Assembly: GCA_036924285.1 (NCBI GenBank)
Contig: JAYKYS010000001.1
Coordinates: 29,759,501 to 29,823,500, forward strand
Reading direction: 5' to 3'
Length of the DNA stretch: 64,000 nt
DNA from: Asterella californica
Lineage: Eukaryota > Streptophyta > Marchantiopsida > Marchantiales > Aytoniaceae
Part shown: positions 1 through 12,740 of the stretch, one piece after another
Layout of the letters: each line of letters starts with the position of its first letter
How positions within the stretch are numbered: position 1 is the first letter of the stretch
The notes under the pieces: model-generated
The model's database searches: none
Seen by the model: the letters and a program-made list of their open reading frames with translations, nothing else
What the model was told of the DNA's origin: nothing
Translations under genes and position numbers: made by a program

Positions 1-381
1 GTTAGAACAAACCCTTTCACGCCATGAAGGGTGTAAATAGTTGTGTTCCGCATCTGCCGTAGATCGCACCAACTGTCGAACTCCTGGATGAAGTCATCCA
101 GCTCAATGGTCCTCACCATATCCAAGTATGACCTCATAGATCTTGTCCATGTCCCACAACAACGGTGTGATGACACTAAACTCATCGTCAGAAAACGCAT
201 TGTCTACGTCTGACTCGTCCGCTGGAACAACCGCTGACAATGATGTAGGTAGTTGGTACCTCATTCCACTCCGTGTATACCTACTATCCGAGAAGTCCCC
301 ACCAGAACCTCCCGAGAACTCCGTGATGATAGAATCTCACTCTCCACCCAAAATGTCAAAATCCTCGTCATCATCGTAACC
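1..381 (-). pseudogene. gag N-terminal fragment of a second copy (B') of the methyltransferase-gypsy family, cut by the window edge
   Basis: Read on the minus strand this encodes the start of a Ty3/gypsy Gag protein. It is the diverged counterpart of 52706-53080 in nested element B: both share the blocks LITEFSGG/IITEFSGG, YTRSG, VITPLLWDMD and the stretch before position 1 that would read LDDFIQEFDSWCDL. An in-frame TGA at 337-339 and several small indels break it, so it is a relic. The upstream GYDDDED-type acidic start is preserved here better than in B. The rest of the element lies left of the window, so whether it also carried a methyltransferase cannot be seen. Confidence 0.75.
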
Positions 382-867
382 ACAACTTGCCTAACCTTGC
401 TCCTACCAAAGTCACCTATTCCTTACTAGGACGATCAAGGTAAAGGCAACATGTATCTACCATCACTATAAACAGCCTCTCACTGTCTGTTGGTCGTCAG
501 TCCAACCTCATTGTGAGAGAAACAAAGATAGTCTGACTGATCCGCAACTCCAGTCTCACTACCAACAACACTCTAGAGTGACTCTAGAAATCAAGCGTCA
601 ACACAAGCAAACGTGATGCACAAACAGGAAGTAGAATATGGAGGGGTTCCAACCACAAGATAATAATGCTCCACACTCAAACATTCACATAACGAGAAAC
701 CCAGCTCCACCTGGACTGACGTCTCTTCGTTGACCACATGCACAATATATGACCACCAACTGTCATAACCTGTACCTAAAGCACTAACTAGATGTCCACA
801 CCTCTAGTAGCTCCAAAAGTATCTATGTGGTAGCTCTATTAGCTCACCCAAGACAACTGCCACCAAT
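382..867 (-). other. untranslated leader of B' with candidate primer-binding site at 848-865
   Basis: This stretch aligns along its length with 53081-53615 of element B and has no open frame of note. Read on the minus strand, the LTR ends with CA, then comes AT, then a TGG-starting 18-mer at 865-848 (TGGTGGCAGTTGTCTTGG). Position and TGG start are those of a tRNA primer-binding site, and the copy in B (53596-53613) differs at one base. I could not assign the tRNA. Confidence 0.5.
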
Positions 868-2148
868 TGTTACCAATTGCCAATTGTGTCTCTATGGTAT
901 AAGCAAACATTACCACAACAACAACTTCCCCCTTGTACTATGGGGTCGTCCTACCACTCCTCTAGGAATGTGCGAAAATGTCTCCTACTATCTTAAAAAA
1001 GTCCATAAATATTTACACACATCCTTAAAAGATACCAAGAGCTATTGGTCTAGTGGTAAAGTCAAACCTAAGAAATGCAGAGTTAAGTGTGCAAGCTCAA
1101 GAATAGTGTTGGGATGGGTGACCTGCTGATTTTACACTTCTCACACAACTGAAAGCTTGCATACCTCTCTCACGCACGCCAGCAAGCTGGCTTGCGGGGA
1201 ACTCGGGCTCGGGCTCCGCTCCGCCTCCGCACCCTCGCACTCCGCTTCTCATGCCTCCGCACTCGCGCACCTCTGCTCTTCGAAGTCGCACTCACTCTCC
1301 GCTCCGCTTGGAGTAGAGTAGAACTCGGAATAAACTCCACAAGAAGGACGCACAGGAAGGAGAACACACCCCAAAACAGCAAAACATGTCAAAAACACAC
1401 TCCACAAGGACGAAATCTGTCAAATTGACACTCGAAGACGAGATTACGTCAGAATTTGGAACACCCGCGACCTTCTTCTCCTTGTAACTCCTTCGATCCT
1501 TCACCAAATCGGATGATTTTTGATGCGTTGGAATTGTCTTCTCAACGTGCACCTACTGCACTCTTCAGCACCAGAAATTGCTGACCCACGCCAATCCAAT
1601 GTTTGTCGATGCATTTTTGTCGACCTCAAAATCTGTCACGAGAAATTCCAGCAGCGCTTTCGCACTATCTCACCACAAAATCTGACCAAGAACAGATCCA
1701 AACAGTACTAATCCACACAGCGATCAACCACACGACCAAAAGAACCACACCACGCACGCACGCATGCACTCGCAAATCGAAGATACCAACGATCTGCTTC
1801 TTCCGGAGATACCACCGGCAGAAATTTGCGACTTGAAAGCTCTCAATCAGACCTCGCAAACGAGGTGATAAACGATATGTTCTCATTCCATCATGCCAAC
1901 CGGCACTAAAAAATCACTAAAGTCGAGCCAAATCCACTCTGTGCTCACAGAGAATCCAGATTGCACTCACCAAGACTATCCATCATAATCAAGAGCTTGA
2001 AGGCTCAACTCAAAGAAGTAAGGCCTCCAAGCCCTACATGCGAAGTATACCCCTAGTGGGCTATCCCAAGAACTCGCTCTAGCGGTCCTACCGAGATTAG
2101 TCATTCCACAGTAGACCAACATAGCCGAGGTGCTAAACTAACGTGACA
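868..2148 (-). repeat. 5' LTR of element B' (about 1281 bp)
   Basis: On the minus strand it begins TGTCACGTTAG at 2148 and ends GGTAACA at 868, so it has TG...CA ends with a short TGT/ACA inverted repeat. Its leader-proximal part is homologous to 53616-54348 (5' LTR of nested element B), and its first 200-300 bases are homologous to the repeats at 26972-27266 and 56307-56598. A GC-rich run of GGCTC/CTCCG repeats lies at about 1202-1240. It is clearly older than the LTRs of elements A and C. Confidence 0.7.
1043..1122 (+). promoter_or_regulatory. tRNA/5S-like polymerase III promoter motifs inside the B' LTR
   Basis: The plus strand holds TTGGTCTAGTGGTAAAG, which looks like a tRNA D-arm (A box), then AGTTAAGTGTGCAAGCTC and GAATAGTGTTGGGATGGGTGACC. 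The last two resemble the box A and box C regions of plant 5S rRNA in the same order and spacing (from memory of the 5S sequence). The same block is kept in element B at 53783-53862. It is antisense to the element's coding strand. Activity is not shown. Confidence 0.45.
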
Positions 2149-3187
2149 CTTTGTTTCACAGATTCCAAGTTGAGATGAAGAAGTAGTCATCAGAAATATT
2201 TTCTCCATAAGGTTAGATTTCTCAATTCTTTGAAAGCAAATCTGCAAAATAAAGTCTTCTGGGTTACCAGTAGCACTTGTAGCCTTGTAGTCATACTCTA
2301 TCTTTAACTTACTTGAAAAGGAATGTTAAATAATACTATTTAACTTAATATTTTCTGAAGATTTTCATAAATACTTTCCTGCGATATACAAAGAACTATC
2401 TATCAAATCTTTCCAAGAATGCCCATAAAGTTTAACACCCACTATTAGAGAAAAACTCCTTTACTAATGCACCTAGTGCACGGGTTCTTAAGGAAGGTCC
2501 CAGCACGGAGTCCTTCCGGGATGGAAGACGCTCCTTCTAAGAGGAACATCGACTATCCAAAGAAGCTCCGCTGCAGTGCATTTCACAGCGAAAACATATT
2601 TTGGTTCAAATTCACGCATGTTTATGATGTAAATTGGTTAAAATATTAAACGAGTTTTCTAAAAAAGTGTGAAGAGCACCTCATAATTTGTCGGTTCTTT
2701 ATGAGAATTATATGACTGAGAAAGTGATTCAAAAAAGAAAATATATATGCAACATGAACTTTTGGAGAACTTTTGTTCGTTATTCTTGCTTGTTAGAGTA
2801 TTTATAACATATTTATAAATATTAAATATTAAACAGACCCGGAGATGCAGAAGAACTCAACATACTCCATAAAACAAGAGAAGACAGACGTGTATAATTG
2901 GGAGAAGTTACAAGTAAAGAATCAAATAATTATGAAAAAGAAAAAGAAAAAGAAATTAAATTAAACTCTTGCATATTTGTTTCGTTCATCGAAAAACAAA
3001 AAAAGTGAATTATAATATTACATATTAGATTTAAAATACTCTTTTCGTTATAGTATGATTCTGTTTACGTGTCGGAGCTTTGCTCATACATGGATGACAC
3101 CACATCCCGGGTTCTCTCGAGCGGGGAGGCGCGTCACCCTTGGGAAACGCATTCACTTCAGCTTGAACCTCACAAGCCAACCCAGCC

Positions 3188-3227
3188 AATCTGACCTCGA
3201 GGGACTACCGTACCTCGAGGTCAGATT
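3188..3227. repeat. perfect 15-bp inverted repeat with 10-nt loop
   Basis: Arm AATCTGACCTCGAGG at 3188-3202 is exactly reverse-complementary to 3213-3227. The loop is GACTACCGTA. It sits in a GC-richer island within AT-rich DNA. It could be a small foldback element or part of a small-RNA hairpin; no flanking duplication was recognised. Confidence 0.7.
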
Positions 3228-4269
3228 CGACATTAGTTCGCCGAATATTTACTGTTTCTTACAACTGGAGTTCAGCACCGAAGACTGAAAAAGAAAAGGA
3301 ATCTGGTAAACTTCTAAATTTTTCTATGAACTTTCAAAGATTTAACTTTTTGTTTTTCATGCATTGTTGATTCAAATTCCCGAACAAGGGAAAAAAGAAC
3401 CCGAATCGCAAAACAATCAACACCTGGGAAGAAAAGAGAAAATCAGGGTTAAGTTTTATTATTTTTAATTTTAAAATTTATTTATTATTTTAAAATATCA
3501 TATCTCAATAAATCAAAATTTTTACATACAACACATATATAAAGAATAACATCGTCTATTATAACTTTTATTTATGATTCGTATGTAAGCTAAAACTCTC
3601 TGTATAGCAATAGAAGCATACTATCTAAAAACGTAACGCAAAAATGACAAAACATAGTAACCCTGACTCCTATCATGAAGACATGGCACAATCAAAAGGA
3701 AAAACATCTAACACACCTCCATGGTAACGAAATCCACTGCAAGTTCTACGTGGTCCTCAAAGCTGCAGTCGCAGTGATGCGTCTCGCACAAGTCCGCGAC
3801 CCATACTGAATAATAACACCCTTCTTTTGTCTTCTTTTGCCTTCGAGCAAACTTACTATTTCGGATTACGGAAATATGTAGACTTTTCCGTCGGTGTAGT
3901 ACTATAGTTGGTAGTCAAAACAAAATCACACAAACCTTGACGTGACACCCTCGTTGCAGTACAGTAACTTCCGTTTCGATTTTCTAGTGTCGGTTTCTGT
4001 CAGTCAGTATCGGACTCAAAGACATGATTGACCACAGCTCAACTCCTATTTCGGACTCAGCTTCTTATTAGCGTTCGTATATGAGCTCATTCGTTCATAG
4101 TTTACTTGAGTCAAGAGTAGCAGCAATGGGAGGTGCAGACTGCAGTACGTAAGGTGTAGATCCCGAGGCCGTGGTCGATGGACTGATGTGGTTTCTGTAG
4201 GAGACGCCATGAGCAGAGATTTGTGCAATTAAAAGGTCTTCTAGGTTTTTCTTTCATCCGCTTTTCTCA

Positions 4270-4271
<2 letters not shown>

Positions 4272-4317
<46 letters not shown>
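4272..4317. repeat. (AT)n microsatellite
   Basis: About 23 uninterrupted AT units. A shorter TA run occurs near 10040-10058. Confidence 0.95.
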
Positions 4318-4320
<3 letters not shown>

Positions 4321-5350
4321 TTTAAATAATATTATTTTGAATCTGTAAACGTTATTGTGATCATGTTTACTACGGAAGTGACAAGCTACTGCTTTGACAA
4401 GTCGCTGTGTTCAGTTAAATTATTTCTAAACATCTACTCACTTTGGATGCATATTTATCATCAAAAATTAAAGTTATATTTTTGGCACAGACCAGTGACA
4501 ACTTGCAGTTGTGTAGATCTCACAACATATTGTCTTTTCTCCTCTTTACCTCTTTCATCAATCTAGAAACCGCTTATAAACAAAATATAAAGGAAAGTGA
4601 ATTAATAAAATATTTTCATGAATATATGACTTCATTGCAGTGCTTCACTCGAAAGCTATATTATATATTATACTTTTTTCACGGGTCTGCATCCAAGTGT
4701 AAGTATACAACAAAATTTTTATGTTTACTAGTATAAATCTAACTTTCTTTGTATTTTTTGTCTCGAATAAATATCTCCTTGAAAGTTAAGAATGATATAA
4801 AGTTATGTTACTCCTTTTGATCAGTTACACTTCTATTTCTCTGCTTACATATCGTTTTTAAACACTGTTTTCAAGTTATTTTTCATGCCATACAGTGTTT
4901 TTCCTTTCTTTCATGCATTAAAACCAGTAATAAAACTGAATTCTCTGCTTGTCCTCTTTCCTTCTTCCTGGCCAGAAGTTCATGTTGCATGCATATGCCT
5001 ATATTACTACAAACGCTAAGAATATAATAATTCGTACATTGATATGGAGCATTCCCAAGAAATTACTCGGGTTACATCAGTGAACAGTGAAACAGAAACG
5101 AAATTCTCATTAACAATTTCGACCCAGAAGACTTGGAATCTGTGAAAAAAGGAATCAACTCAAAACTATTCTTCAATTTTATAGGTTATGATTCATCCCA
5201 CAAAAGCAAATGAATATTGACAAAAGAATATAAAAATGAAAATTCAGAGATTTATTGAGAAGAAGGAATTTTTTTTCAAATTCAAAATACACTGAGAGGA
5301 GAAAATAATATTCGTTTTCATGCTGTTATCCTCATACTCGGGGTTTAACT

Positions 5351-5583
5351 TTTTTTTTCTTCTTCTTTTTTTTTTTTTTCTTTTTTTTTTTTAAGTAAAG
5401 GCCACGGAGGGCCACACGCGACTTTATTAAAATTTAGGGACAGCCCCGGAACGCCACCCATACATAAGGGCGACCCCGGCCCGGGACCTAGAGACCCCGC
5501 CGGGGGCCCCCCAATAACTCAATACCGGCCGGGTCCACCAAGCCATCCCGGCCCGGCGACCCGACCCCGACCTGCTACACCCC
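5351..5583 (-). mobile_element. 5'-truncated LINE/SINE-type insertion with poly(A) tail and 15-bp target duplication
   Basis: The block is flanked by perfect direct repeats ACTCGGGGTTTAACT at 5336-5350 and 5584-5598. On the minus strand it is a GC-rich sequence containing TTTTAATAAAGTCGCG and ending in a long A-rich tail (the T-rich run 5351-5393). A variable-length target duplication, a 3' poly(A) and a truncated 5' end are the hallmarks of target-primed reverse transcription. No coding part remains, so a LINE 3' end, a SINE or a retrocopy of a host 3' UTR cannot be told apart. Its high GC contrasts strongly with the flanks. Confidence 0.8.
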
Positions 5584-5598
5584 ACTCGGGGTTTAACT

Positions 5599-7519
5599 AA
5601 GCTTAATCTTCTGCGCGTTTCAAACTCCGCCGGCGGGCCTGTCTGTCCCTATCGTGTCGAGAGCCAAAGCTCTGCAGCTGGATAGGATGGCGGAGGAGGC
5701 CCAGCTTGCAACTCGACCCCAACTGGGCTCTTGTATCGAATGACTGTAATTCAAAGCCGTTTGTGAGTGACGGTCGAGTGTGTTCCCCGTGCATGCATCG
5801 ACGTGGCTACATTATTATCTCGACGTCGGCATGATATGGACTTGCTTCGTTTCGGATCGATTGATCAGCTCACTCAGATATGACATTTCTTGGGGACAAG
5901 TCAATCAGTGTAATGCGTGGGATCATACAGAAAGGACTGAGCTCGACGTTCATGATGACATTCTGACTCTTTCTGCATGATTCAACAGGTTCTCCAGACA
6001 TTCCCCGCAACGTAGCTACTGTGGCTGGTCGTCCTCAACTCAAGTATCTAACACTTTCTTGTCGCGACTATCACACCGCTATAAATCTAGACCTGCATCA
6101 TGATCATGACAGATTACTGATTCAAGCTGCGGTGATTAATTGTATATGAACTCCTATAGCAAGCTGTACAGCTCGTGTTAAACTTCGACTTCATGGGTCT
6201 TGCCCGGCCCCTTTATATCCATGCATGGAAGGCAGCGAGGGTGACTCGTAAACATGCCTCTTAGCTTGACCTCCAAGCCTGGACTCTGGAGTCAGAATGC
6301 ACTAGATGCAACGCGATCATAAGGCCACTGTAAACTGTAGCCTGCTGTTGGGCAACAATCGGACTCCACTCATCTAGACCTGATTGAGGTCGAAAGCCAT
6401 ACTAGCTACTAATGCTCAGACTCTGAGAGATGTTCTGCTTGTGAGATTAGCAGTTTTGAGAAGTTAGCATCCGCATACGGAGTGCTGGCTAGTTATCGCC
6501 CAGCCACACAAGTGTGGATCCAGAGGCGCCTGCGCAGGCCAGATGGACTGCAGCAGCACAGTTTCGGAACGTTTCCAGGCTTTGGAACTTGTGCCTCGCG
6601 GCTTTACAGCAGCCAGACAATGACGAGCTTGAAACCGCTCAAGAAGAAGAGCCAACTGCAGCTGCTGAGGAGGTCGACGGTCGACCACTGCTGAGGCCCT
6701 GGATCATCTCTTCCAGATTCGTACAAGTGGTGGCTCTGCAATCGGATCCACTGCTCAGACTTTGCATACTGAGCGTTCTCAACGAACGCAGTATGAGCTC
6801 GCAAGTGAAATTTATGGCCCCAACGGTACCGGTGACAAGGAGCTTACAGGTACATTATTCCCCGATGGCATATCCACTGTATGCATGGGACTGCGCTTGA
6901 TTGTTTATCACGATCTGAACTGGTATCCTCTTGTGCAATTCTTTCCAAGTCTCTCAAATTCATAATTCATCGAACACTGCAAGCAGCAGTCCTGAGCATG
7001 TAGCTATATAATATAGGAGCGTCAGGGGATTTGTGTACTTGGTCAAACAAACCTTGAAAGGTTTTATATCTTTTATTTCACAACCTTCTAAATTATTGGT
7101 TCGATCTGTTGTGTAATGATCTCTCATGAAACATGGACGTTCGTTTGTTGCAATTGTATGTATTAGGATGATACGAGCTTCGACTCACGGAGTGGTCAAC
7201 TTGGAGATTCACAAGCTGGACACATTAATAGGCCCGCCCATATCGCTTACCGGAAATTATCAGGCAAACCGGTTGATATGTCCAGAACTGGTGCTCATAG
7301 CGCAACCAAGTTCATATACGGTACCTTTCAACACACTTAACATGATATTAGTGAATCAGATGATGGCTGCTTGAGAATCTGCTAGAAGTCTAAGAATGTA
7401 TATATATACGATGATCTCGATCAGTTTGCTTGTTTAGCAATCCAGACTAGATCCCTGACAAACCTCGAGCTCGATGCTTAAACGTCCAGTCTGATCATGA
7501 AATTGAAGAAGCTGATCTA
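5599..7519. other. upstream region of the NPF gene
   Basis: No gene could be assigned. An acidic open frame around 6514-6900 (with EEEPTAAAEEVDG) might be a 5' exon of the transporter gene, but it lacks the usual NPF K-x-x-T-G-G/N-W segment. A TATA-like string CTATATAATATAGG lies at 7004-7017. Confidence 0.4.
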
Positions 7520-9779
7520 ATGAGTTCGCGCTTCTGCTTGACTTGGAATGATTCTGTAGCTTTGATCGGGTCCGATTACATGTGTACAATCATGCTCAGT
7601 ATCAACCTGGTGCCCTATCTGGTGGGCAAGCTGCACCTGGGGATCTCTTATGCTTCCAACTTGACAAACTACTTCACCGGCACGTATTTTATCCTGTCTG
7701 TTCTGGGAGGTTTCCTCGCAGATGCCTATCTGGGACAGTACAGAACAGTCTTGCTGTCTTCGACTCTCACGACAGCGGTGAGGTCTTGGCCTCAGCTTAC
7801 AGTATATTAATTCGACGAACATTGAATTTCGTTAAATGTGTGTTCTCTCGTTAAAAGCATCCACATGCATGCAGTAATAATCCAACCAGGTTCAAGTCAA
7901 CAGATTTAGTACCGTTAATTCTCGTTATTAAGCTGATCAGCTCACTTGGTGCAGCTCTTTATATCATGATCTTCTTTTGCATATGATCACGTTTAAGCAG
8001 GTTGAAAAGTCAAACTGAGTTAGACTTATTCTTGTTCTTTTTGATTTGGCAATATTGCAGGGCTTGATAGTCTTAATTGCCACAGTCTCATATCCTGATC
8101 TTCAGCCAGACAGCTGTGTGCCTACAGCAACAACTTCTTGCAAAGCTGCTGGGCCAAAGATCATGATTCCCACGTACATTGGTCTCTACTTGATCGCTGC
8201 TGGTTCAGGAGGTACCAAACCCAACCTTTCATCGTTTGGTGCTGATCAGTACGACGATGCTTCACCGGAAGAGAAGAAGAAAAGTAAATACTTCTTCTCT
8301 TACGACTTCTTGGCCCTTCAGGTCGGGGGAGTGCTGGGCCTAAGCTTGATGGTGTATCTTCAAGATCAAGTGAACAGGGGCTGGGGCTATGGCATACCCT
8401 TGACCGTGTTCCTGATCGCAGTCTTCATCTTCGTCATGGGTGCTCCTAGATACAGACACAAGGCTACAGCCGGCAGCTTCCTCACACGAATTCTGCAGGT
8501 GTTCGTGGCTGCCATTCGTAACAGGGATGTTCCATTACCAGCAGAGGCATCTGAGCTTTGGGAAGTTCCCAGTGCTGACGGCTATTCACTCATACCTGGG
8601 GTCCGCAAAATACCCCACTCGAATAAGCTGCGGTAAATTCAGGCCTCATCTGGTCATGAATGATAGAATGGCAGGGGTTTCGAATTCATGTATGTCTTCT
8701 TGTACTAGCTAGACACTCTTCGACGAGCATCCAGAGAGAAAGTATACTCAATAAGTTACTTGAACTCGAGGTAGAGAAATATTTCCATTTCTGGGTGTTC
8801 AACATTTGCTCTATTATAATAGATGATTTCGACATTCGATTGACGTGGGAAAAAACTCGCATGCAGAATTCTTGACAAGGCTGCTACGATTCCCAAAGAC
8901 GACTGCCCAACTGCCGACCGGCCGAACCCATGGCGGCTTTGCACAGTGACCCAAGTCGAAGAAACGAAGAGAATACTTCGAGTGGTACCGATTTGGCTCG
9001 CTTCTTCTGTCATATATATCTTTTTCGCCCAGCTGGTGAGCTTTTCGGTGCTAGCAGCATCGTCGCTGGACCGAACGTGGGGTGACAACTTCGAGTTTCC
9101 GGCCGGTTCAACTGCTTTATTCACCTTCATCTCCAGCCTCTTATTCGTTCCCTTCTACACGTTCGTTCTCATCCCGCTCATCCGCAGATTCACAGGCCAT
9201 CCGATGGGGCTCAGCCCTCTACAGCGTATCGCGGGAGGGATATTCCTCGCAGTCTTCGCCTGCATTGTGGCTGCTCTGGTGGAGCACAAGAGGCTCGACG
9301 AGATCAGATCTCGAGGGCTCGAAACATCACCCATTGGCACCTTTGTGCTTCCTATGACGATCTTCTATCTGCTGCCTCAGTACATCCTGGCCATGATTGT
9401 GGAGTTCCTGGTGCTTGTAGGGCAGCTGGAATTCTTCTATGGCGAGACTTCGGACGGTGTCCGCAGCATCGGAACTTCCTTCACGTATTCCTCTATCGGG
9501 ATCGGGTTCTACTTGAGCACGGTGGTGGTCGATGCTGTGAACAGCATCACTCGCAAACACTACGGCGGCTCGTGGCTCGAACTCAAGGTCAACGACGGCG
9601 GGCTGAAGAAGTATTGGTACTTCTTGGCCGTCTTGCTAGCGCTGGACTTTCTCGTCGTTGCCTTTCTGGCCTACTTGTACGAATACAACCCGAAAACTGC
9701 CACGGTCGCAGATTCTTCAGACATGGAGCTCACCAAGAGCAACAAAGAGCGTGAGCTTACAGAGATTCAAACATTCTGA
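7520..9779 (+). CDS. NRT1/PTR (NPF/POT) family membrane transporter, three exons seen
   Basis: Proposed exons are 7520-7777, 8061-8632 and 8867-9779. Joined at GT-AG borders they give one frame of 580 residues ending in TGA, close to the usual NPF length. Family marks are NLVPYLVGKLH, GGFLADAYLGQYRT, GSGGTKPNLSSFGADQYDD, the long middle loop, ILDKAATIPKDDC, TQVEETKRILRVVPIWL and GQLEFFYGETSDGVRSIGTS, with about 12 hydrophobic segments. These proteins are proton-coupled carriers of nitrate, peptides, glucosinolates or hormones at the plasma or vacuolar membrane; the substrate cannot be read here. The first intron phase and position match other NPF genes (TTA|GLIVLIA). The start is uncertain: an AG at 7557-7558 could be a splice acceptor for an unseen first exon. 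The ExxER proton-coupling motif expected in helix 1 is not visible; the aligned stretch reads LIGSDYMCTIM. Confidence 0.85.
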
Positions 9780-12740
9780 TACTCCATAAAAAGCATAACT
9801 TTATTACAGTCAGGTAGAAGTCGAACTAATCGACTAGTGGACTTGTACGAACAGCGTGCTGTGCCGCATATATAGCTGCGAAGTCCTCGCCAGTTCAAAG
9901 TTACTGGAAGGGAATTTCTCGTATTTTAGATTATCAATGATCATGTAAAACGGAAATTCGATTAATTATCGTTCATAATTTATCGAAGTGATAAATTAGA
10001 TATTGAAAATTTATATTCACCCGTGTGTACTTGCTACGTTTATATATATATATATATATCTGTGTATATGCAAAAATGTTCTTAATCACACCCTGGTATG
10101 TTTGTATTGCTTGATTACTCCTTGAATGGTTATCCACAGTAAAACCATTCACTTTGCCATCTTTTTCATCATTTTATTCTTTATAAATTTGACTAAATAT
10201 TTTCTTCATTCAAATCATATCAACAATAAAATACACCTCAGACGATATATATATCCTAAAAGAAAATAGTCATATAAGTCTTTGCAATTCAAATCATTTC
10301 AACAATAAAATACACCTCAGATGATATATGTGACTTACATAGCAAAATGATTAATTTTACAATCAATAGCTAATCTGTGATAAACTACATTGTTAAGACC
10401 GGTATGATAAAACACACCAAATCTACTGAGGTGTGATCAAAGAATTTTCTGATATGGAGAAAGAGTGTCTTCATGATCAGGAGCTATATCATTATTGATT
10501 TTAAGTTACACCGAACCACTGATACAATATAGGCAATCAATGGTCATTATTCTCGTGACCATGATTCATGTAGGAACTTAAACACCATGTCTATCAAGGT
10601 ACTATGTTGAGAAGTGAATCACAGGCTAATTTTGTTATCCTCTATAAATCTTATTTTCAAAGCTTATATGAAAAATAGAATGTACATATGGATTTATAGA
10701 GAATAACAAAATGATCCTAAGTAAATGATAAACCTATAATATTCACGTGATTATGTTTACAAAGAAGACTTGATAGTGACACTGTGATCGGCTTGTCTCC
10801 GTGGATAAAGTTAGCACCCGTGCGTATATTCACCTCCTTCATATTTGGATAGAGGATGTATATATGCACGGGATTAATTTATTATCTAGTGGCTATCTGA
10901 ATCCCGCATATGGATTTTGGGGGAGTGTGTTTGCCATTGCTATCCAAAGTACATATGTACCGTACATTTATGTCTGAGTCTCCAGCGTTTCTAGGCTTGG
11001 ATTCTTTTTCAATTTGGTATAGAATTTTCGCTAAATATTTATTTATTTTCTCGATAAAAACAAACGATCAAAAATTCCAAAAAGTTAATCTTGCATGCAT
11101 TATATAATCAACGTGGATGTTAGTATCTATAAGGACAAATTGAATACAAGATAGATCTCGTACTGTAACAATCATGTCATAAGGTATCTTAGACTCCTCC
11201 ATCAGTCAACCGAATAAAAGTGATGGATACCTCTTCCCTCCAAGAAAAGATTAGTGGGAAATAGTTCCTTGAGACATAATTCTTTATCGGCGCTTGTAGA
11301 GATGGGGTCTAGGTTTTGCCTCAGTCGCTGCTTGGAACATTACTTTTGTCCATGGTATATAATATATCGATTTCTGATTTCTGCATGAACAAAATCAAAG
11401 AAATGTTTATAAACGCCTTCGAGCCTCACATGCATTAATATATAGTCGGGTCCAGTAGAGTATGCAGAATTAGTCCGGGCCAGATCGACCCGCACGAAGT
11501 AATGGAGAAAAAAGGACTAGACTGTCGATGACTCCTGCAAGAGAAATAAGTCACAATATTAAAGTGAATAAGCTTATACACGTTCTACAAATGGGACCTG
11601 CCTGATCAAGCACGGATTTCAAGTTCATGTCAACGCATTTCTGGTTCATGTCAATTCTTTTCAGGCTCATGTCGAAGTTCTAAGGAGTACAAGAAATGGA
11701 TGACAGACAGAAAAGCAGAAACAAGAGAAATCATAAGAAAAGGAAAGGGAATATAGAGGCATGTACGAGAGAGATATATATCTTCGAATATAGATGAATA
11801 TATGTTTTTAAAATATTTTATTAATCTTCCGTTCCTTCCTTATTAACCTTCACCATTGAAGTGGATGTATATATTCACCTCTTCCAAGTTCGGAAAAGAG
11901 AAATATACAGAAAGCTTTAATTTAAGATTTAAATTTTTTTCTTATAAGGGTTAGGTTATAAATTAAAACTTAGAAACTAAACATATTTTTATTCGTGGAA
12001 GGCGCTCATTTTTATATCAGAAAAAGTTTCTGTAAGCATGAGTTACTTATGGGTTTTGTGTAGCTCAAATGATCACGTTTAATTCAAGTGTGTTAATTTT
12101 TTAACGATTTGAATTTAACTCTTTGTCATTATTGTAAACCTATGGAGTACCACTCTTCTCCGTAACTCTGCACTTTAGTAAATTAGACTTTTCACTAAAT
12201 TCTTTTTAAAATAATTATGAACCAATCGTTTATTACTATGTTTAAATATTTATCTTTTTCCTCCAGTCTGCTAAAAGTACACTTTGGATGCATATTTAAC
12301 CGTTTCCTCTTCGAAGGGTTAGGGGATAAATTAAAAGTCCGATTTATCACGTTGTGTCGGGGTTAGTTAGTAAGCTATGCATAGCAAACGAAAGGCATGA
12401 AGATGACTTTGATTAAAGTATTTGTACATGTTTTAGAGGAACCAATTGTACATGCAATGACCAAGCGGTGAAGACGAGGAGAGGGTGCCAGAGTGGCAGG
12501 CAAAACCACATACACCGCACAAGCACTGGAGTTAATGCCACATGGGCGTCTACGACCAGCCTATTTGGCACAAAAGCGTTCCCGCCCTCCAGCAACGCCA
12601 GCTGCTCGTTGCAGACGTGGCAGGGCCGCGAGCCCTGTCCGACAGCCTCCATCTTTCAGAGCAGAGAGCTTCTTCAGCTCGTCCTCATCTTGGTTTCCTC
12701 GAGACTTTGAACGCGGAGACAGACAGAGTTGAGGAGTGCT

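Larger units (their letters stand above)
2149..5335. other. AT-rich spacer without a recognisable gene
   Basis: Short open frames occur on both strands (for example 2467-2649, 3055-3288, 4357-4736), but none shows a known domain, splice-linked partner or biased composition. A GC-richer island at 3055-3290 holds a perfect hairpin (listed separately). Poly-A/T tracts and an (AT)n repeat are present. Confidence 0.6.

Noticed and set aside
12413..12710. Open frames on both strands upstream of the recombinase-like gene
   Set aside because: They overlap each other, show no domain, and lie just before an (AG)n run typical of a promoter or 5' UTR.
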